Shown: positions 8,126 through 17,137, counted from the stretch's first letter. The stretch: 64,000 bases of DNA from Streptomyces sp. VRA16 Mangrove soil (GCF_017377775.1 NZ_JAFVLN010000020.1:111274-175273), one strand, 5' to 3'. Numbers and translations: made by a program. Notes: a model not told the origin generated them from the letters alone.

Positions 8126-8555
8126 GCTCGGCGTTGGCGCGGTCCGTGAGGAGGGCCAGCACCCGCCCGGCGACGGCCAGTTCCTCCTCCGGGATGTCCG
8201 CGTAGATCCGGGACGCGATCGCCGCCGCGACCTCGGCGGCGCGGGACTGGAGGGCGGCGCCCCGGTCGGTGAGACGCAGGGTCGAGGTGTCGCCGGGGGC
8301 CGGCTCGGCGAGGCCGGAGGCGATGACGCCGTCGACGACGGCCTGCGCCGCCGCCTCGTCGATCTTCAGCGTGAAGACGAGACGGTCGACGAGATCGGCA
8401 CGACCCCAGGAACCGTGGTGCTGGACAAGGAGGTTGAGCACCGCCATGGGCTCGAAGGACGTGCCGAGCTCAGCGAGACGGGCGGACAGGACCGCGCGGG
8501 TGGAGTACAGGGCCAGGCCGATGACCTGACCGTTCAGCAGGGGCGTACGGGACAT
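8100..8555 (-). CDS. MarR-type winged-helix regulator
   Basis: 151 residues with a winged-helix layout: a helical N-terminus, LVQHHGSWGRADLVDRLVFTLKIDEAAAQAVVDGVIASGL as the HTH region, a wing (STLRLTDRGAAL), then a C-terminal helical pair. The sequence is more divergent than the neighbouring MarR protein at 8612-9067. It lies 56 bases downstream of that gene on the same strand, so the two may be co-transcribed. The ligand is unknown. Confidence 0.7.
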   Translation of the reverse strand: MSRTPLLNGQVIGLALYSTRAVLSARLAELGTSFEPMAVLNLLVQHHGSWGRADLVDRLVFTLKIDEAAAQAVVDGVIASGLAEPAPGDTSTLRLTDRGAALQSRAAEVAAAIASRIYADIPEEELAVAGRVLALLTDRANAELSAVHRAR

Positions 8556-8611
8556 GACGACGACTCCTTGGATGACCTGGCGATCTGGTGACCTGCGGGA
8601 CTGGAGCGGGA

Positions 8612-9067
8612 CTAGAGCGGGACGTCGAGCAACACCTGGAGATCGGCGGCGAGCGCCCGGGTCCGCTCGCCGTCGGGGCCGCCCAGCGGTTCGAAGAGGC
8701 GGGCCATGAGCTGCCGCACGACCGGGATCGCGCGCTCCACGACGGCCTCGCCCTCGTCGGTGAGGGCGAGCCGGAGCGCGCGGCTGTCGGCGGCGTCCCG
8801 GGGGCGCGTGATGAGTCCGGCCTTCTCCAGCGAGCGGGCCAGCTTGGACACGTAGAGCGGTTCGAGACCCGTGTGGTCGGCGAGCTGCCGCTGGCTCGGG
8901 CTCTCGCCCGCCCGCCGCAGCCCGTGCAACGAGGTCAGCACCGAGTACGTGGCGTGCGTCAGGCCCAGCGGGGTCAGCGCGCGATCCATGGCGGTGCGCA
9001 CCTTCATCGACAGGCGCCAGACGAGATAGCCGGGCGTGGGCCCCTCAAGGGCTGCGGTGTTGCTCAT
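8612..9067 (-). CDS. MarR family transcriptional regulator
   Basis: 151 residues with a clear MarR winged helix: SQRQLADHTGLEPLYVSKLARSLEKAGLITR followed by the acidic wing motif DAADSRALRLALTDEG. It probably acts as a homodimeric repressor that autoregulates. A palindromic operator with two direct-repeat half-sites lies directly upstream at 9081-9104. The target set probably includes this gene and the MarR-like gene below it. Confidence 0.88.
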   Translation of the reverse strand: MSNTAALEGPTPGYLVWRLSMKVRTAMDRALTPLGLTHATYSVLTSLHGLRRAGESPSQRQLADHTGLEPLYVSKLARSLEKAGLITRPRDAADSRALRLALTDEGEAVVERAIPVVRQLMARLFEPLGGPDGERTRALAADLQVLLDVPL

Positions 9068-9080
9068 GGCATTTAATGTA

Positions 9081-9104
9081 CATGGCTACTGTAGCCATGG
9101 CTAC
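9081..9104. promoter_or_regulatory. MarR-type palindromic operator
   Basis: Two overlapping palindromes are visible: ATGGCTACTGTAGCCAT (9082-9098, symmetric except at its centre) and TAGCCATGGCTA (9092-9103, perfect). They form two CATGGCTAC direct repeats spaced 15 bp apart. The site is 14 bp upstream of the MarR start codon and overlaps the stop codon of the phosphatase gene. Nearby TTTAATGTACAT is the only AT-rich stretch and may be the -10 region. Confidence 0.7.
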
Positions 9105-10237
9105 CATCTTTCGCGGTGCGGCAGCGCGGGCCGCGTGCGCGGCAGGGGCGCTCCGGCCGGGCCGTGGCCCGGGTCCGCGTAGGCGTGGCGCTCGGACTGT
9201 TCGCACAGGACGAGGGCCACGTCGTCGCGGAGCGGGCCGCCGGTGTGCGCCGTGACCGCCCCGTACAGGGCGTCGAGGGCGTCGTCCGGCAGGACGGCGG
9301 ACAGGAGGCCCCCCGCGCGGTCGAGGAGGGGGAACTCGGCGCCGGACGCGTCGCGGGCCTCGGTGAGACCGTCGGTGTAGAAGAGCAGGCGGTCGCCTGG
9401 CTGCAGGAGATAGCGGGCCTGCGCGGGACGCGGGGCGAGGCCCAACGGGCTGTCCGGGGCCGGGGGTTCCAGGAACGAGGCGCGGGCCCCCAGGCGCAGG
9501 GGCGGCGGATGGCCGCAGTTGACGAGGCGTACCTCGCCCGGGGCGAACTCGGCGAACAGGGCCGTGACGAAGTCCTCCGGGCCCAGCTCCGGAGCGAGAC
9601 GTCGGTTCAACTGCGCGGCCACCGAGGAGAGTTCGGGTGTCGTGTAGGCGGCGTCGCGGAACGTGCGGGCCAGCAGCGCCGTCGTACGGATCGCGTCCAG
9701 GCCGTGTCCGCGTACGTCACCGATCAGCAGCCGGGGGCCGTACGGGGTGTGCGCGACGTCGAAGACGTCGCCGCCCACCGAGCTGCCCCGCACCGGGCAG
9801 TGGTGGCGGGTGGACACGTCGATGCCGCCGACACGGGCCTCGACCGGGTGCAGGATCGCGGCCTGCGCGACCCTGACCACCTCCGTGAGCCGGGCCAGGT
9901 CGGCGACCCGCGCCATGTCCCGTACGGCGATCCGCACCACGAGCACGCCCCCCACGATCAGCCCCGCGTAGTCGGCGGCGAACGAAGGGGTGAGCAGCAG
10001 ATCACGCGCCGCGCCGACGCCGAGGGCCAGCGCCCCCGCGAGCCCCGCCGCGCCCGCCGTGCACCGGACGTCGAGCCGCACGCAGGCGAGGAGCGGGGCC
10101 ACCAGGAACACCCCGGCGCCCGGCCGCCAGCCGCCCGGCAGCACCGCGGGGACGCCGAGCAGTACCCCCACCACGAGCGGCAGCGCCAGCCCTCTGAACC
10201 CGCTCACCAGCCCGTGCCGCAATCCAAGACCAGCCAT
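9101..10237 (-). CDS. Membrane-bound PP2C/SpoIIE-family protein phosphatase
   Basis: 378 residues. The N-terminal part (about 1-115) has several transmembrane helices. The C-terminal part is a SpoIIE/RsbU-type Ser/Thr phosphatase with GGDVFDV, LLIGDVRGHGLDA, a VNCGHPPPLRL motif, DRLLFYTDGLTEARD and RDDVALVLCE. Such enzymes dephosphorylate anti-anti-sigma factors or related partners. AGGAGG sits 5 bases before ATG 10237. The gene is divergent from the STAND ATPase at 10449, and its stop codon lies within the MarR operator. Confidence 0.88.
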   Translation of the reverse strand: MAGLGLRHGLVSGFRGLALPLVVGVLLGVPAVLPGGWRPGAGVFLVAPLLACVRLDVRCTAGAAGLAGALALGVGAARDLLLTPSFAADYAGLIVGGVLVVRIAVRDMARVADLARLTEVVRVAQAAILHPVEARVGGIDVSTRHHCPVRGSSVGGDVFDVAHTPYGPRLLIGDVRGHGLDAIRTTALLARTFRDAAYTTPELSSVAAQLNRRLAPELGPEDFVTALFAEFAPGEVRLVNCGHPPPLRLGARASFLEPPAPDSPLGLAPRPAQARYLLQPGDRLLFYTDGLTEARDASGAEFPLLDRAGGLLSAVLPDDALDALYGAVTAHTGGPLRDDVALVLCEQSERHAYADPGHGPAGAPLPRTRPALPHRERW

Positions 10238-10448
10238 GCGGGCCTCCTGTTTTTGTTCACCTTGCTCGGTCGCCCCGCTCGCTGCGCGCCCACTATGACC
10301 CGACGGCCAGAGGTTCACACCGCGTTGTCCGAAGTACGTCCGGGGATGACCGTGCGTGACCGCACGGCGTTCACCTCGCGATCTCCGGCCCGTGCGGGCC
10401 GCGCGGCGGAGGAGACTGCGGCCGGGAGAGCCCGAGAGAGGGGGAGGC

Positions 10449-12551
10449 ATGACGACCGAGGTCGAACTGCCCGCCGAGACCACGAGTTTCGTGGGCCGTG
10501 TCCGTGAACTCGACGATGTGGTGCAGCTGTTGAGACGCGAGCGGCTGGTCACGCTGACCGGCGTGGGCGGGGTCGGCAAGACCCGGCTCGCGGTGCGTGC
10601 GGCCGCGCGGGCTGCGGTGGAGTGCGCGGACGGGGCGCGGTTCGTGGCGCTGACACCGCTGCGTGATCCCTCGCTGCTCGGGCACCAGGTCCTGGAGGAT
10701 CTGCGGCTCGCCGACCCGTCGGTCCTGCCGCCCGAGGACGTCGTCGTGCGGTGGCTGGCCGACAAGGAACTGCTGCTGGTCCTCGACTCGTGCGAGCACG
10801 TCGTCGACGCGAGCGCCCGCCTGGTGCGGACCCTGCTCGACGCGGCGCCGGGGCTGCGGGTGCTGGCCACCAGCAGGCAGCCGCTGTCCGTGCCCGGCGA
10901 GGTGGCCTACGAGGTGGACCCGCTGCCGGTGCCCGCACCGCCGTCCGGGCCCGACGGGCCCGTACCGCTGCGGCCCGGCGATGCCGTGGAGCTGTTCGCC
11001 GAGCGCGCGGCGGCCGTCGTCGAGGGCTTCGAGCTGCTGCCCGCCGACCATGCCGCGGCCGCCGCCGTCGTGCGCCGCGTCGACGGCATCCCGCTCGCCG
11101 TGGAACTCGCGGCGGCCCAGCTCGGCGAGTTGGAGCAGCCGTCGGTGTACCGGCTCAACGACCGTCTGCAGCACCGCTTCGAGACCCTGATCGCCCAGTC
11201 GGGAAACGGCGGCGCCACGCTTCCCCGGCACCGCACGCTGCGCACCACGATCGGCTGGAGCCACGAGCTGTGCACCCCGCTGGAGCGGCTGCTGTGGGCC
11301 CGGCTCTCCGTGTTCACCGGCGGGTTCGACCTGGTGGGCGCGCGGGCGGTGGGCAGCGGCGGACCGCTGCCGCCGGACGCGGTCGCGCGGGTGCTGAGCG
11401 GGCTCGTGACGAAGTCGCTGGTGCGGGGGCGCGCCGACGGCCCGTTCCCCGAGCGGTTCACGATGCTCGACACGGTCCGCGAGTACGGCGTGCACTGGCT
11501 GTTCGAGCTCGGCGAGGAGACCGAGGCGCGGGCCAGGCACCGCGACTTCTACCGGGACCTGGCCCGGCAGGCGGACGCCGAGTGGATCGGCCCCGACCAG
11601 GTCCCGTGGCACCGGCGGCTCCTCGCCGAGCACGCCAACTTCCGTACGGCGCTCGACTTCTGCCTGACCCGGGGCGAGGGCCGGGCCGCCCTGGAGATCG
11701 GCGGCTCGCTGTGGATGATGTGGTTCGCCTTCGGTTACGCGCGCGAGGGCGCCCACTATCTGGATCTGGCCCTGGACATGTGGCGGACGCCGGGGCCGGA
11801 GCGGGCGAAGGCGCTGTGGGCGCGCGGGCTGACGTGCGTGGGCCTCGGGGACTTCTCGTCCATGGCCGCGCTCGCGCCCGCCCTGCGCACCTGCGTCGGC
11901 GTCGGTGACGGCGACGACCCCACCGTGGCGACGGCGCTGTGCTACCTCAGGGGGATCCCGCCGACCCTGACCGGCGACATGCCGACGGCGGCGGCCCTGT
12001 TCGACACCCTGCCGCACGCGCCGCACTCCCGGGGCGCCTACCCGGAGGCCTGGTTCGTGGCGATCGTCGCCCGCGCGTTCGTCCGGGTCCACCAGGGCGA
12101 CTTCGCCGCCGCCGAGGAGGTGGCGGCCGCCGCGGCGGTGGAGTGCGAGCGGCGCGGCGAGCAGTGGATGCACTCCTACGTCGCCTATGTACGGGCCCTG
12201 GCCGCGGCGGCCACGGGGCGTCCGGCCGAGGCCGCCCGCCACGCCCGCACGGCTCTGGCGGGCAAGGCGCTGTTCCGGGACAGCATCGGCATCGCCACCA
12301 CCATCGACGCCCTCGCCGGTGCCACCGCGGGCACCGGCGACCCGGAGCGTGCCGCCCGGCTGCTCGGCATCGCCCACCGGGTCTGGCAGACCCTGGGCCG
12401 GCCCCAGCTCGGCGCCCCCGAACTGGTCGCCGCGCGCGCCGACACGGAGCGCGCGATCCGGGCGGCGATCGGCGACGCCGTGTACGACAGCGCGTTCGCG
12501 GCGGGCCTCGCGATGCCGCCGGGCGAAGGGGTCGCGCACTGTCTGACGTGA
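10449..12551 (+). CDS. STAND/NB-ARC-type ATPase with TPR-like tail, no DNA-binding domain
   Basis: About 700 residues. The N-terminus (TTSFVGRVREL) leads into an AfsR/LuxR-type NTPase: Walker A TGVGGVGKTR (residues 37-46), Walker B LLLVLDSCEHV, sensor-like LRVLATSRQPL and a PLAVELAAAQ element. It is followed by the winged-helix segment TIGWSHELCTPLERLLWARLSVF and a C-terminal helical-repeat domain. I see no BTAD, LuxR or OmpR DNA-binding domain at either end. The family is usually annotated as a regulator, but this version looks like a sensor ATPase lacking its output domain. A paralogue lies at 13069-15141. Confidence 0.85.
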   Translation: MTTEVELPAETTSFVGRVRELDDVVQLLRRERLVTLTGVGGVGKTRLAVRAAARAAVECADGARFVALTPLRDPSLLGHQVLEDLRLADPSVLPPEDVVVRWLADKELLLVLDSCEHVVDASARLVRTLLDAAPGLRVLATSRQPLSVPGEVAYEVDPLPVPAPPSGPDGPVPLRPGDAVELFAERAAAVVEGFELLPADHAAAAAVVRRVDGIPLAVELAAAQLGELEQPSVYRLNDRLQHRFETLIAQSGNGGATLPRHRTLRTTIGWSHELCTPLERLLWARLSVFTGGFDLVGARAVGSGGPLPPDAVARVLSGLVTKSLVRGRADGPFPERFTMLDTVREYGVHWLFELGEETEARARHRDFYRDLARQADAEWIGPDQVPWHRRLLAEHANFRTALDFCLTRGEGRAALEIGGSLWMMWFAFGYAREGAHYLDLALDMWRTPGPERAKALWARGLTCVGLGDFSSMAALAPALRTCVGVGDGDDPTVATALCYLRGIPPTLTGDMPTAAALFDTLPHAPHSRGAYPEAWFVAIVARAFVRVHQGDFAAAEEVAAAAAVECERRGEQWMHSYVAYVRALAAAATGRPAEAARHARTALAGKALFRDSIGIATTIDALAGATAGTGDPERAARLLGIAHRVWQTLGRPQLGAPELVAARADTERAIRAAIGDAVYDSAFAAGLAMPPGEGVAHCLT

Positions 12552-12553
12552 CC

Positions 12554-12994
12554 TCAGATCCGGTGGGGCGACCGCCGCCGGGCGGCGAGCAGGGCGGCGG
12601 CGGTCAGGACCCTCACCGTCGGGAACGCCCCGGCCGGCAGTGTGATCACGTACGGGGTGAACATGCCGAGGTACGCCGCCGTCCAGAACCCGGCCGTCCA
12701 GCGGGCGAGCCGGGCCGGTGGCGCGAGGGCCGCCGTGCGGGTCAGCCCGTAGGACAGGGACAGGCCGTAGCCCGCGCCGAGGAGCACGGCGGCGAGCAGG
12801 GCCAGGGGTCGCTGTCCCGTGGCGGCGGCCGCGGTCACCACGTCGAGGCCGTGGCCGCGCACGTCGCCGATGACGTACCGACCGGTCCTGGTCGTACGAC
12901 GCGTGGTGCGCGGCGGACCGGTCCTGACCGGAAATGACGCTGCCGCGTCCGGTCGGCACCGGTCCGCCGGGAAGCGCCCGGCACGCTCGGTCAC
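12554..12994 (-). pseudogene. Chimeric remnant: SpoIIE phosphatase motif joined to MFS transporter C-terminus
   Basis: The reading frame joins two unrelated pieces. RYVIGDVRGHGLDVVTAAA, near 12829-12890, corresponds to the catalytic motif of the phosphatase at 9101-10237. It is followed by the last helices of a major facilitator permease (LLGAGYGLSLSYGL, LAPPARLARWTAGFWTAAYLG). The N-terminal part before the phosphatase motif matches nothing I know. This is best read as the decayed phosphatase partner of the second ATPase copy, fused by deletion to an MFS gene end. Confidence 0.7.
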
Positions 12995-13068
12995 GTTGCG
13001 TCATCCGCCCGTACGGGCCCGCGCGCGGAGGAGACTGCTCTCCCGACACGGAGAGGCTGGGGTGGGGC

Positions 13069-15141
13069 GTGGAGGGTCTTCCCGTCGAGACGACGGAGTT
13101 CATCGGACGGACAACTGAAATCGCCTTCCTCGATCAGGAGTTGGCCGATCAGCGCCTGCTCACACTGACGGGGGTGGGCGGGGTCGGCAAGACCCGCCTG
13201 GCCGTGCAGCTCGCCCGGCGCGCGGGACCGGACGTCGCGGACGTGGTGTGCTTCGTCCCGCTGTCGCCCCTGCGCGACCCCGCCCTGCTGGGCAACGTAC
13301 TGCTCGAAGAGCTGCGCCTGGCCGACCAGTCCCTGGACCCCGCCGAGGACGTCGTCGCCCGGTGGCTCGCCGACAAGCGGGCGCTGCTCGTCCTCGACAC
13401 CTGTGAGCACCTCGTCGAGGGCTGCGCGCGCCTGGTGGCGAAGCTGCTCGCCGCCGCGCCGGAGCTGCGTGTCCTGGCCACGAGCCGGCAGGCGCTCGGT
13501 CTCGACGAGGAGCGGTGCTTCGAGGTGGCACCGCTGCCGGTGGAACCGGCCCGGAGGGACGGGCGGCCCGGCGACGCCGTCGCGCTCTTCGCCGACCGGG
13601 CCGCCACCGCGACCGGCACGTTCCGGCTCGGCCCCGCGGAGCGCGTCGTCGCCGAGGCGGTCTGCCGTCATCTGGACGGCATCCCGCTGGCCGTTGAGCT
13701 CGCCGCCGCCCGGCTGGCGGAGCTGCCGCTGGAGCGGCTCGGCAGCCTGCTCATCGACCGGTTCGACGCACTGTGCGCGCAGGGCGACGACCATGCGGTG
13801 CGCACACCGCGCCATCGCGCGCTGCGGACCACCATCGGCTGGAGCCATGAACTGTGCACCCCGCTGGAGCGGTTGCTGTGGGCACGCCTTTCCGTCTTCA
13901 TCGGCGGCTTCGACCTGGAGGGCGCGCTGGCCGTCGGCGGCTCCCCGCTCAGCGGCGCCGAACTGCCCGCGGTGCTCGACTCGCTCGTCGCCAAGTCGCT
14001 GGTGCGGCGGATGCCGGGCGAGGGGGGACGCTACGCAATGCTGGACACCGTGCGCGAGTTCGGGGCGCACTGGCTGCGCGCGCTGGGCGAAGAGGACGCG
14101 GTGCGGTGCCTGCACCGAGACCATTACCGGGCGCTCGCCCGTCGGGCCGACGCGGCCTGGATGAGCCCCGCCCAGACCACCTGGCACGCCCGCCTGCTCG
14201 CCGAGCACGCCAACTTCCGTACCGCACTCGACTTCTGCCTGAAGCGGGGTGAAGGGCGGCTGGCGCAGGAGTTGTGCGGCAATCTGTGGATTCTCTGGTT
14301 CGCCTGCGGCTTCACCCGGGAGGGCCGGCACTACACGGAGGCCGCGCTGAGCCTGGCGCCGGGCTGCGGGCCCGAGCACACCAGCGCCCTGTGGGCCTGC
14401 AGTCTCACGGCCGTCGGGCAGGGCGACGCCGCCCGCACGGCCGAACTCGCGTCGCGGATCACGGAGGCCATCGGCCAGGACGGTTCCCTGGGAGTGCGGG
14501 CCGCCGCCGCCTACGCCCACGGCAGCGCCCTGACCCTGTCCGGCCGGATCCCGGAAGCCATCGCCGCCTACGACACCGCGGTGGACACCGCGGCGGACAC
14601 CTCGCGGCGCTCCGGCCCGTACCAGGAGGCGTGGTTCATGCTGACCGTGGGCCGGTCCTTCACCCACGTCATGCATGGCGAGCTGACGACCGCCGCGACC
14701 ATGGCGCGGAAGGTCGTCGCGGAGTGCGAACGCCGCGGCGATCTCTGGATCCGCTCCTGGGCGGACTACGTCAGCGCGCTCGCCGAGCTCAGCCACGGCC
14801 GCCCGTACGAGGCCGCACGGCATGCGCGGGCCGCCATCACGAGCAAGGCCCGGTTCCGCGACACCATCGGTCTCGCCATGGCACTGGACGCCCTGACCAC
14901 CGCGACCTGCCTGGCGGGGGACGGGCCGCACGCCGCACGGCTGCAAGGCATCGCACAGCAGCACTGGCAGGTGACGGGCCGCCCGCAGCTCGGCATGCCC
15001 GAACTCATCGAAACCAGCAGACGGGCCGAACGCCAACTGCGCGCGGCCCTGGGCGACTTGGTGTACGAGGAGCAGTACGCGGCGGGGTTGCACATGCCCG
15101 CCGCCGAAGGGATCGCCTACGCCCTCGGCGGCACCGGCTGA
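13069..15141 (+). CDS. STAND/NB-ARC-type ATPase, paralogue of the 10449 gene
   Basis: About 690 residues with the same architecture as the gene at 10449: Walker A TGVGGVGKTR, Walker B LLVLDTCEHL, LRVLATSRQAL, a nearly identical TIGWSHELCTPLERLLWARLSVF segment and the RLLAEHANFRTALDFCL block, then helical repeats. It has no recognisable DNA-binding domain. The start GTG 13069 is preceded by a G-rich ribosome binding site. The upstream DNA also resembles that of the first copy (shared GGAGGAGACTGC), which supports duplication of the promoter along with the gene. Confidence 0.85.
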   Translation: MEGLPVETTEFIGRTTEIAFLDQELADQRLLTLTGVGGVGKTRLAVQLARRAGPDVADVVCFVPLSPLRDPALLGNVLLEELRLADQSLDPAEDVVARWLADKRALLVLDTCEHLVEGCARLVAKLLAAAPELRVLATSRQALGLDEERCFEVAPLPVEPARRDGRPGDAVALFADRAATATGTFRLGPAERVVAEAVCRHLDGIPLAVELAAARLAELPLERLGSLLIDRFDALCAQGDDHAVRTPRHRALRTTIGWSHELCTPLERLLWARLSVFIGGFDLEGALAVGGSPLSGAELPAVLDSLVAKSLVRRMPGEGGRYAMLDTVREFGAHWLRALGEEDAVRCLHRDHYRALARRADAAWMSPAQTTWHARLLAEHANFRTALDFCLKRGEGRLAQELCGNLWILWFACGFTREGRHYTEAALSLAPGCGPEHTSALWACSLTAVGQGDAARTAELASRITEAIGQDGSLGVRAAAAYAHGSALTLSGRIPEAIAAYDTAVDTAADTSRRSGPYQEAWFMLTVGRSFTHVMHGELTTAATMARKVVAECERRGDLWIRSWADYVSALAELSHGRPYEAARHARAAITSKARFRDTIGLAMALDALTTATCLAGDGPHAARLQGIAQQHWQVTGRPQLGMPELIETSRRAERQLRAALGDLVYEEQYAAGLHMPAAEGIAYALGGTG

Positions 15142-15534
15142 GCCCCGCTCACCCCACCCTGCGCGTCTCGCTCTCCGCCCGCTTCTCGATCCCCCGGAAG
15201 TGCGTGGCCATCGCCTCCTGGACGCCGGGCGGGCCGGTGCCGTCGGCCACGAAGCCGCCTTCGGGGTGTCCGTTCCGTACGCGGTGCCGGCGGGCCGACG
15301 GCGTGTGCGCGGAGGCGATGCCCGGGGTGGGCGGGGCGGTGGGGAGCGGGCATGTCTTGCGGTGCCATCACCCCGTGGACGCGTCGGTGAGCACGCGTGC
15401 GTTAGTGGCTGAGGTCACGGCCTGGTCGCGCCCTCCTCCCCGTCCCGTCTTCGGGCTTCGCCCTTCGGGTGCGGGTTCGTGGGGGCTGGTCGCGCCGCTC
15501 CCCGCGCCCCCGACGGGGCCATTACCCTCCGCAC
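15142..15534. other. Intergenic region with dispersed repeat and possible decayed gene end
   Basis: On the minus strand at about 15150-15310 an open stretch reads GFVADGTGPPGVQEAMATHF and ends with a TGA. It looks protein-like but has no start, so it may be a gene fragment. The part at 15470-15520 (GGGGGCTGGTCGCGCCGCTC and following CCCCGCGCCCCC) is the same type of dispersed repeat seen at 27992-28030. No other gene is supported here. Confidence 0.5.
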
Positions 15535-15885
15535 ATGATCACTGGTGCTCATACCGTGCTGTACTCCGCCGATGCCGAGGCCGACCGGGGGTTCCTGCGG
15601 GACGTGCTGGGGTGGCCGTCCGTCGATGCCGGGGGCGGGTGGATGATCTTCGCCGCGCCGCCCGCCGAGGTCGCCGTGCATCCGACCGACGGCGCGCCCG
15701 CGAGCGAGCTGATGCTGATGTGCGACGACCTGGCCGCCACCGTCGCCGAACTCGCCGTGAAGGGCGTCGAGTTCACCAAGCCGGTGCAGGAACTGCGGTG
15801 GGGGAGGCTGACCGCGCTGCGGCTGCCGGGCGGCGGCGAGATCGGGCTGTACGAGCCGCTGCACCCCACCGCCCACACGCCCTAG
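15535..15885 (+). CDS. VOC (glyoxalase/bleomycin resistance fold) family protein
   Basis: 116 residues with a single VOC module: a first beta-alpha unit GAHTVLYSADAEADRGFLRDVLGW, central strands (WMIFAAPPAEVAVHP), and a second unit LMCDDLAATVAELAVKGVEFTKPV ending with LPGGGEIGLYEP. The substrate is unknown. The ATG at 15535 fits the domain start. The stop overlaps the stop of the convergent isochorismatase-like gene by 4 bp. Confidence 0.85.
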   Translation: MITGAHTVLYSADAEADRGFLRDVLGWPSVDAGGGWMIFAAPPAEVAVHPTDGAPASELMLMCDDLAATVAELAVKGVEFTKPVQELRWGRLTALRLPGGGEIGLYEPLHPTAHTP

Positions 15886-16415
15886 AAGTCGATCTCCTGC
15901 GCCGGGAGCACCCGCACCCGGCGCTCGGGGAAGTCGATGTGGCGGTAGATCTCGTTGTGGTGGGCGATCGCCTGGGCCGGCGGGACGAAATCCGTCGTGT
16001 CGGGGCGCAGTGACGTCGTGTGGCCGTCCGCGACGAGGACGAGGTCGTAGCCGTGGCTGAGGGCCTGGCGGGCCGTCGTCTCCACGCAGTTCTCCGTGGC
16101 GAAGCCGGTGACCAGGACCTCGGTCACACCGAGGCCGCGGAGCGTCGTGTCCAGGTCCGTGCGCAGGAACGCGTCCGCCGTCGTCTTCTCCACCCGCACC
16201 TCCCCCGGCACCACCCCCGACTCGCGCGGCTCCGGGGCGAGTTCGGCGACCACCGGGCCGCCGCCGAGCTGGCCCACCGTGACGACCGGCACTCCGGCCG
16301 CCCGGGCCCGCTGCCGCAGCCCGGCGATGACGGCGACCGTCTCGCCGGGCCGGTGCATGATCGGCAGCAGGGCGGCGTGCATGTCGACGACGAGCAGTGC
16401 GGGGCGGTGATCCAT
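15882..16415 (-). CDS. Isochorismatase family cysteine hydrolase
   Basis: 177 residues. LLVVDMHAALLP carries the catalytic Asp, the mid-domain VRVEKTTADAFLRTDLD carries the catalytic Lys, and VTGFATENCVETTARQALSHGYDLVLVADGH carries the nucleophilic Cys. This is the classical nicotinamidase/isochorismatase triad. Members hydrolyse small amides or related compounds, and the substrate here is unknown. It lies just upstream of a two-component system on the same strand but shows no overlap with it. Confidence 0.88.
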   Translation of the reverse strand: MDHRPALLVVDMHAALLPIMHRPGETVAVIAGLRQRARAAGVPVVTVGQLGGGPVVAELAPEPRESGVVPGEVRVEKTTADAFLRTDLDTTLRGLGVTEVLVTGFATENCVETTARQALSHGYDLVLVADGHTTSLRPDTTDFVPPAQAIAHHNEIYRHIDFPERRVRVLPAQEIDF

Positions 16416-16432
16416 GCGGGCACTGTATGCGG

Positions 16433-17137
16433 CTACGGCGGCGTGAGGGGGGTCACCAGGCCCGACTCGTAGGCCAGGATGACCAGTTGGGCCCGGTCGC
16501 GGGCCGCCAGTTTGCCCATGATCCGGCTGACGTGGGTCTTCGCGGTGAGCGGGCTGAGGCCGAGCGTGTCGGCGATCTCGGTGTTGTTGAGGCCGCGGGC
16601 CACGAGCGTGAGCACCTGGCGTTCGCGGTCCGAGAGGTGGCCGAGCGTGCCGCTCTCCGGCGCGGGGATCTCGGGGGCGCGCAGCACCCGGGCGATCAGC
16701 CGGGCCGTCGGGCCGGGCGAGAGGAGGGACTCCCCCGCCGCCACCGTTCTGATCGCGTCGAGGAGATCGGCCGGTCTGGTGTCCTTGACCAGGAAGCCGG
16801 ACGCGCCGGCGCGCAGCGCCTCGACGACGTGCTCGTCCGTGTCGTACGTCGTCAGCATCAGCACCTTCACCCCGGCCAGGTCCTCGTCGGCGGCGAGCAG
16901 CCGGGTGGCCTCGATACCGTCGAGGTCGGGCATCCGGATGTCCATGACGACGAGGTCGGCGCGGGCCGTCCTGGCCAGGTCCACGGCCTCGCGGCCGGTG
17001 CCCGCCTGGCCGACGACCTCCATGTCGCGGGCCGACTCGACGAGCATCGCGAACGCGGCGCGGACCAGGGTCTGGTCGTCGGCGAGCAGGACGCGGATGG
17101 GGGCGGGCGTCGGGGCCGCCGGGGTCGTCGCGGTCAT
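16433..17137 (-). CDS. Response regulator, NarL/LuxR type
   Basis: 234 residues. The receiver domain (about 15-130) has the acidic pocket LLADDQ, phospho-acceptor Asp in LVVMDIRMPD, the conserved Thr in LMLTTYDTDE and Lys in FLVKDTRP. The C-terminal HTH is LSDRERQVLTLVARGLNNTEIADTLGLS with SPLTAKTHVSRIMGKL as recognition segment. The start ATG 17137 overlaps the TGA of the histidine kinase, giving tight coupling. Targets may include the downstream-encoded MMPL exporter, although it lies upstream on the chromosome and has its own terminator. Confidence 0.94.
   Translation of the reverse strand: MTATTPAAPTPAPIRVLLADDQTLVRAAFAMLVESARDMEVVGQAGTGREAVDLARTARADLVVMDIRMPDLDGIEATRLLAADEDLAGVKVLMLTTYDTDEHVVEALRAGASGFLVKDTRPADLLDAIRTVAAGESLLSPGPTARLIARVLRAPEIPAPESGTLGHLSDRERQVLTLVARGLNNTEIADTLGLSPLTAKTHVSRIMGKLAARDRAQLVILAYESGLVTPLTPP

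Noticed and set aside
9101..15141. Part of an antibiotic biosynthetic cluster with AfsR-like regulators
   Set aside because: No biosynthetic enzymes nearby, and the ATPases lack DNA-binding domains.
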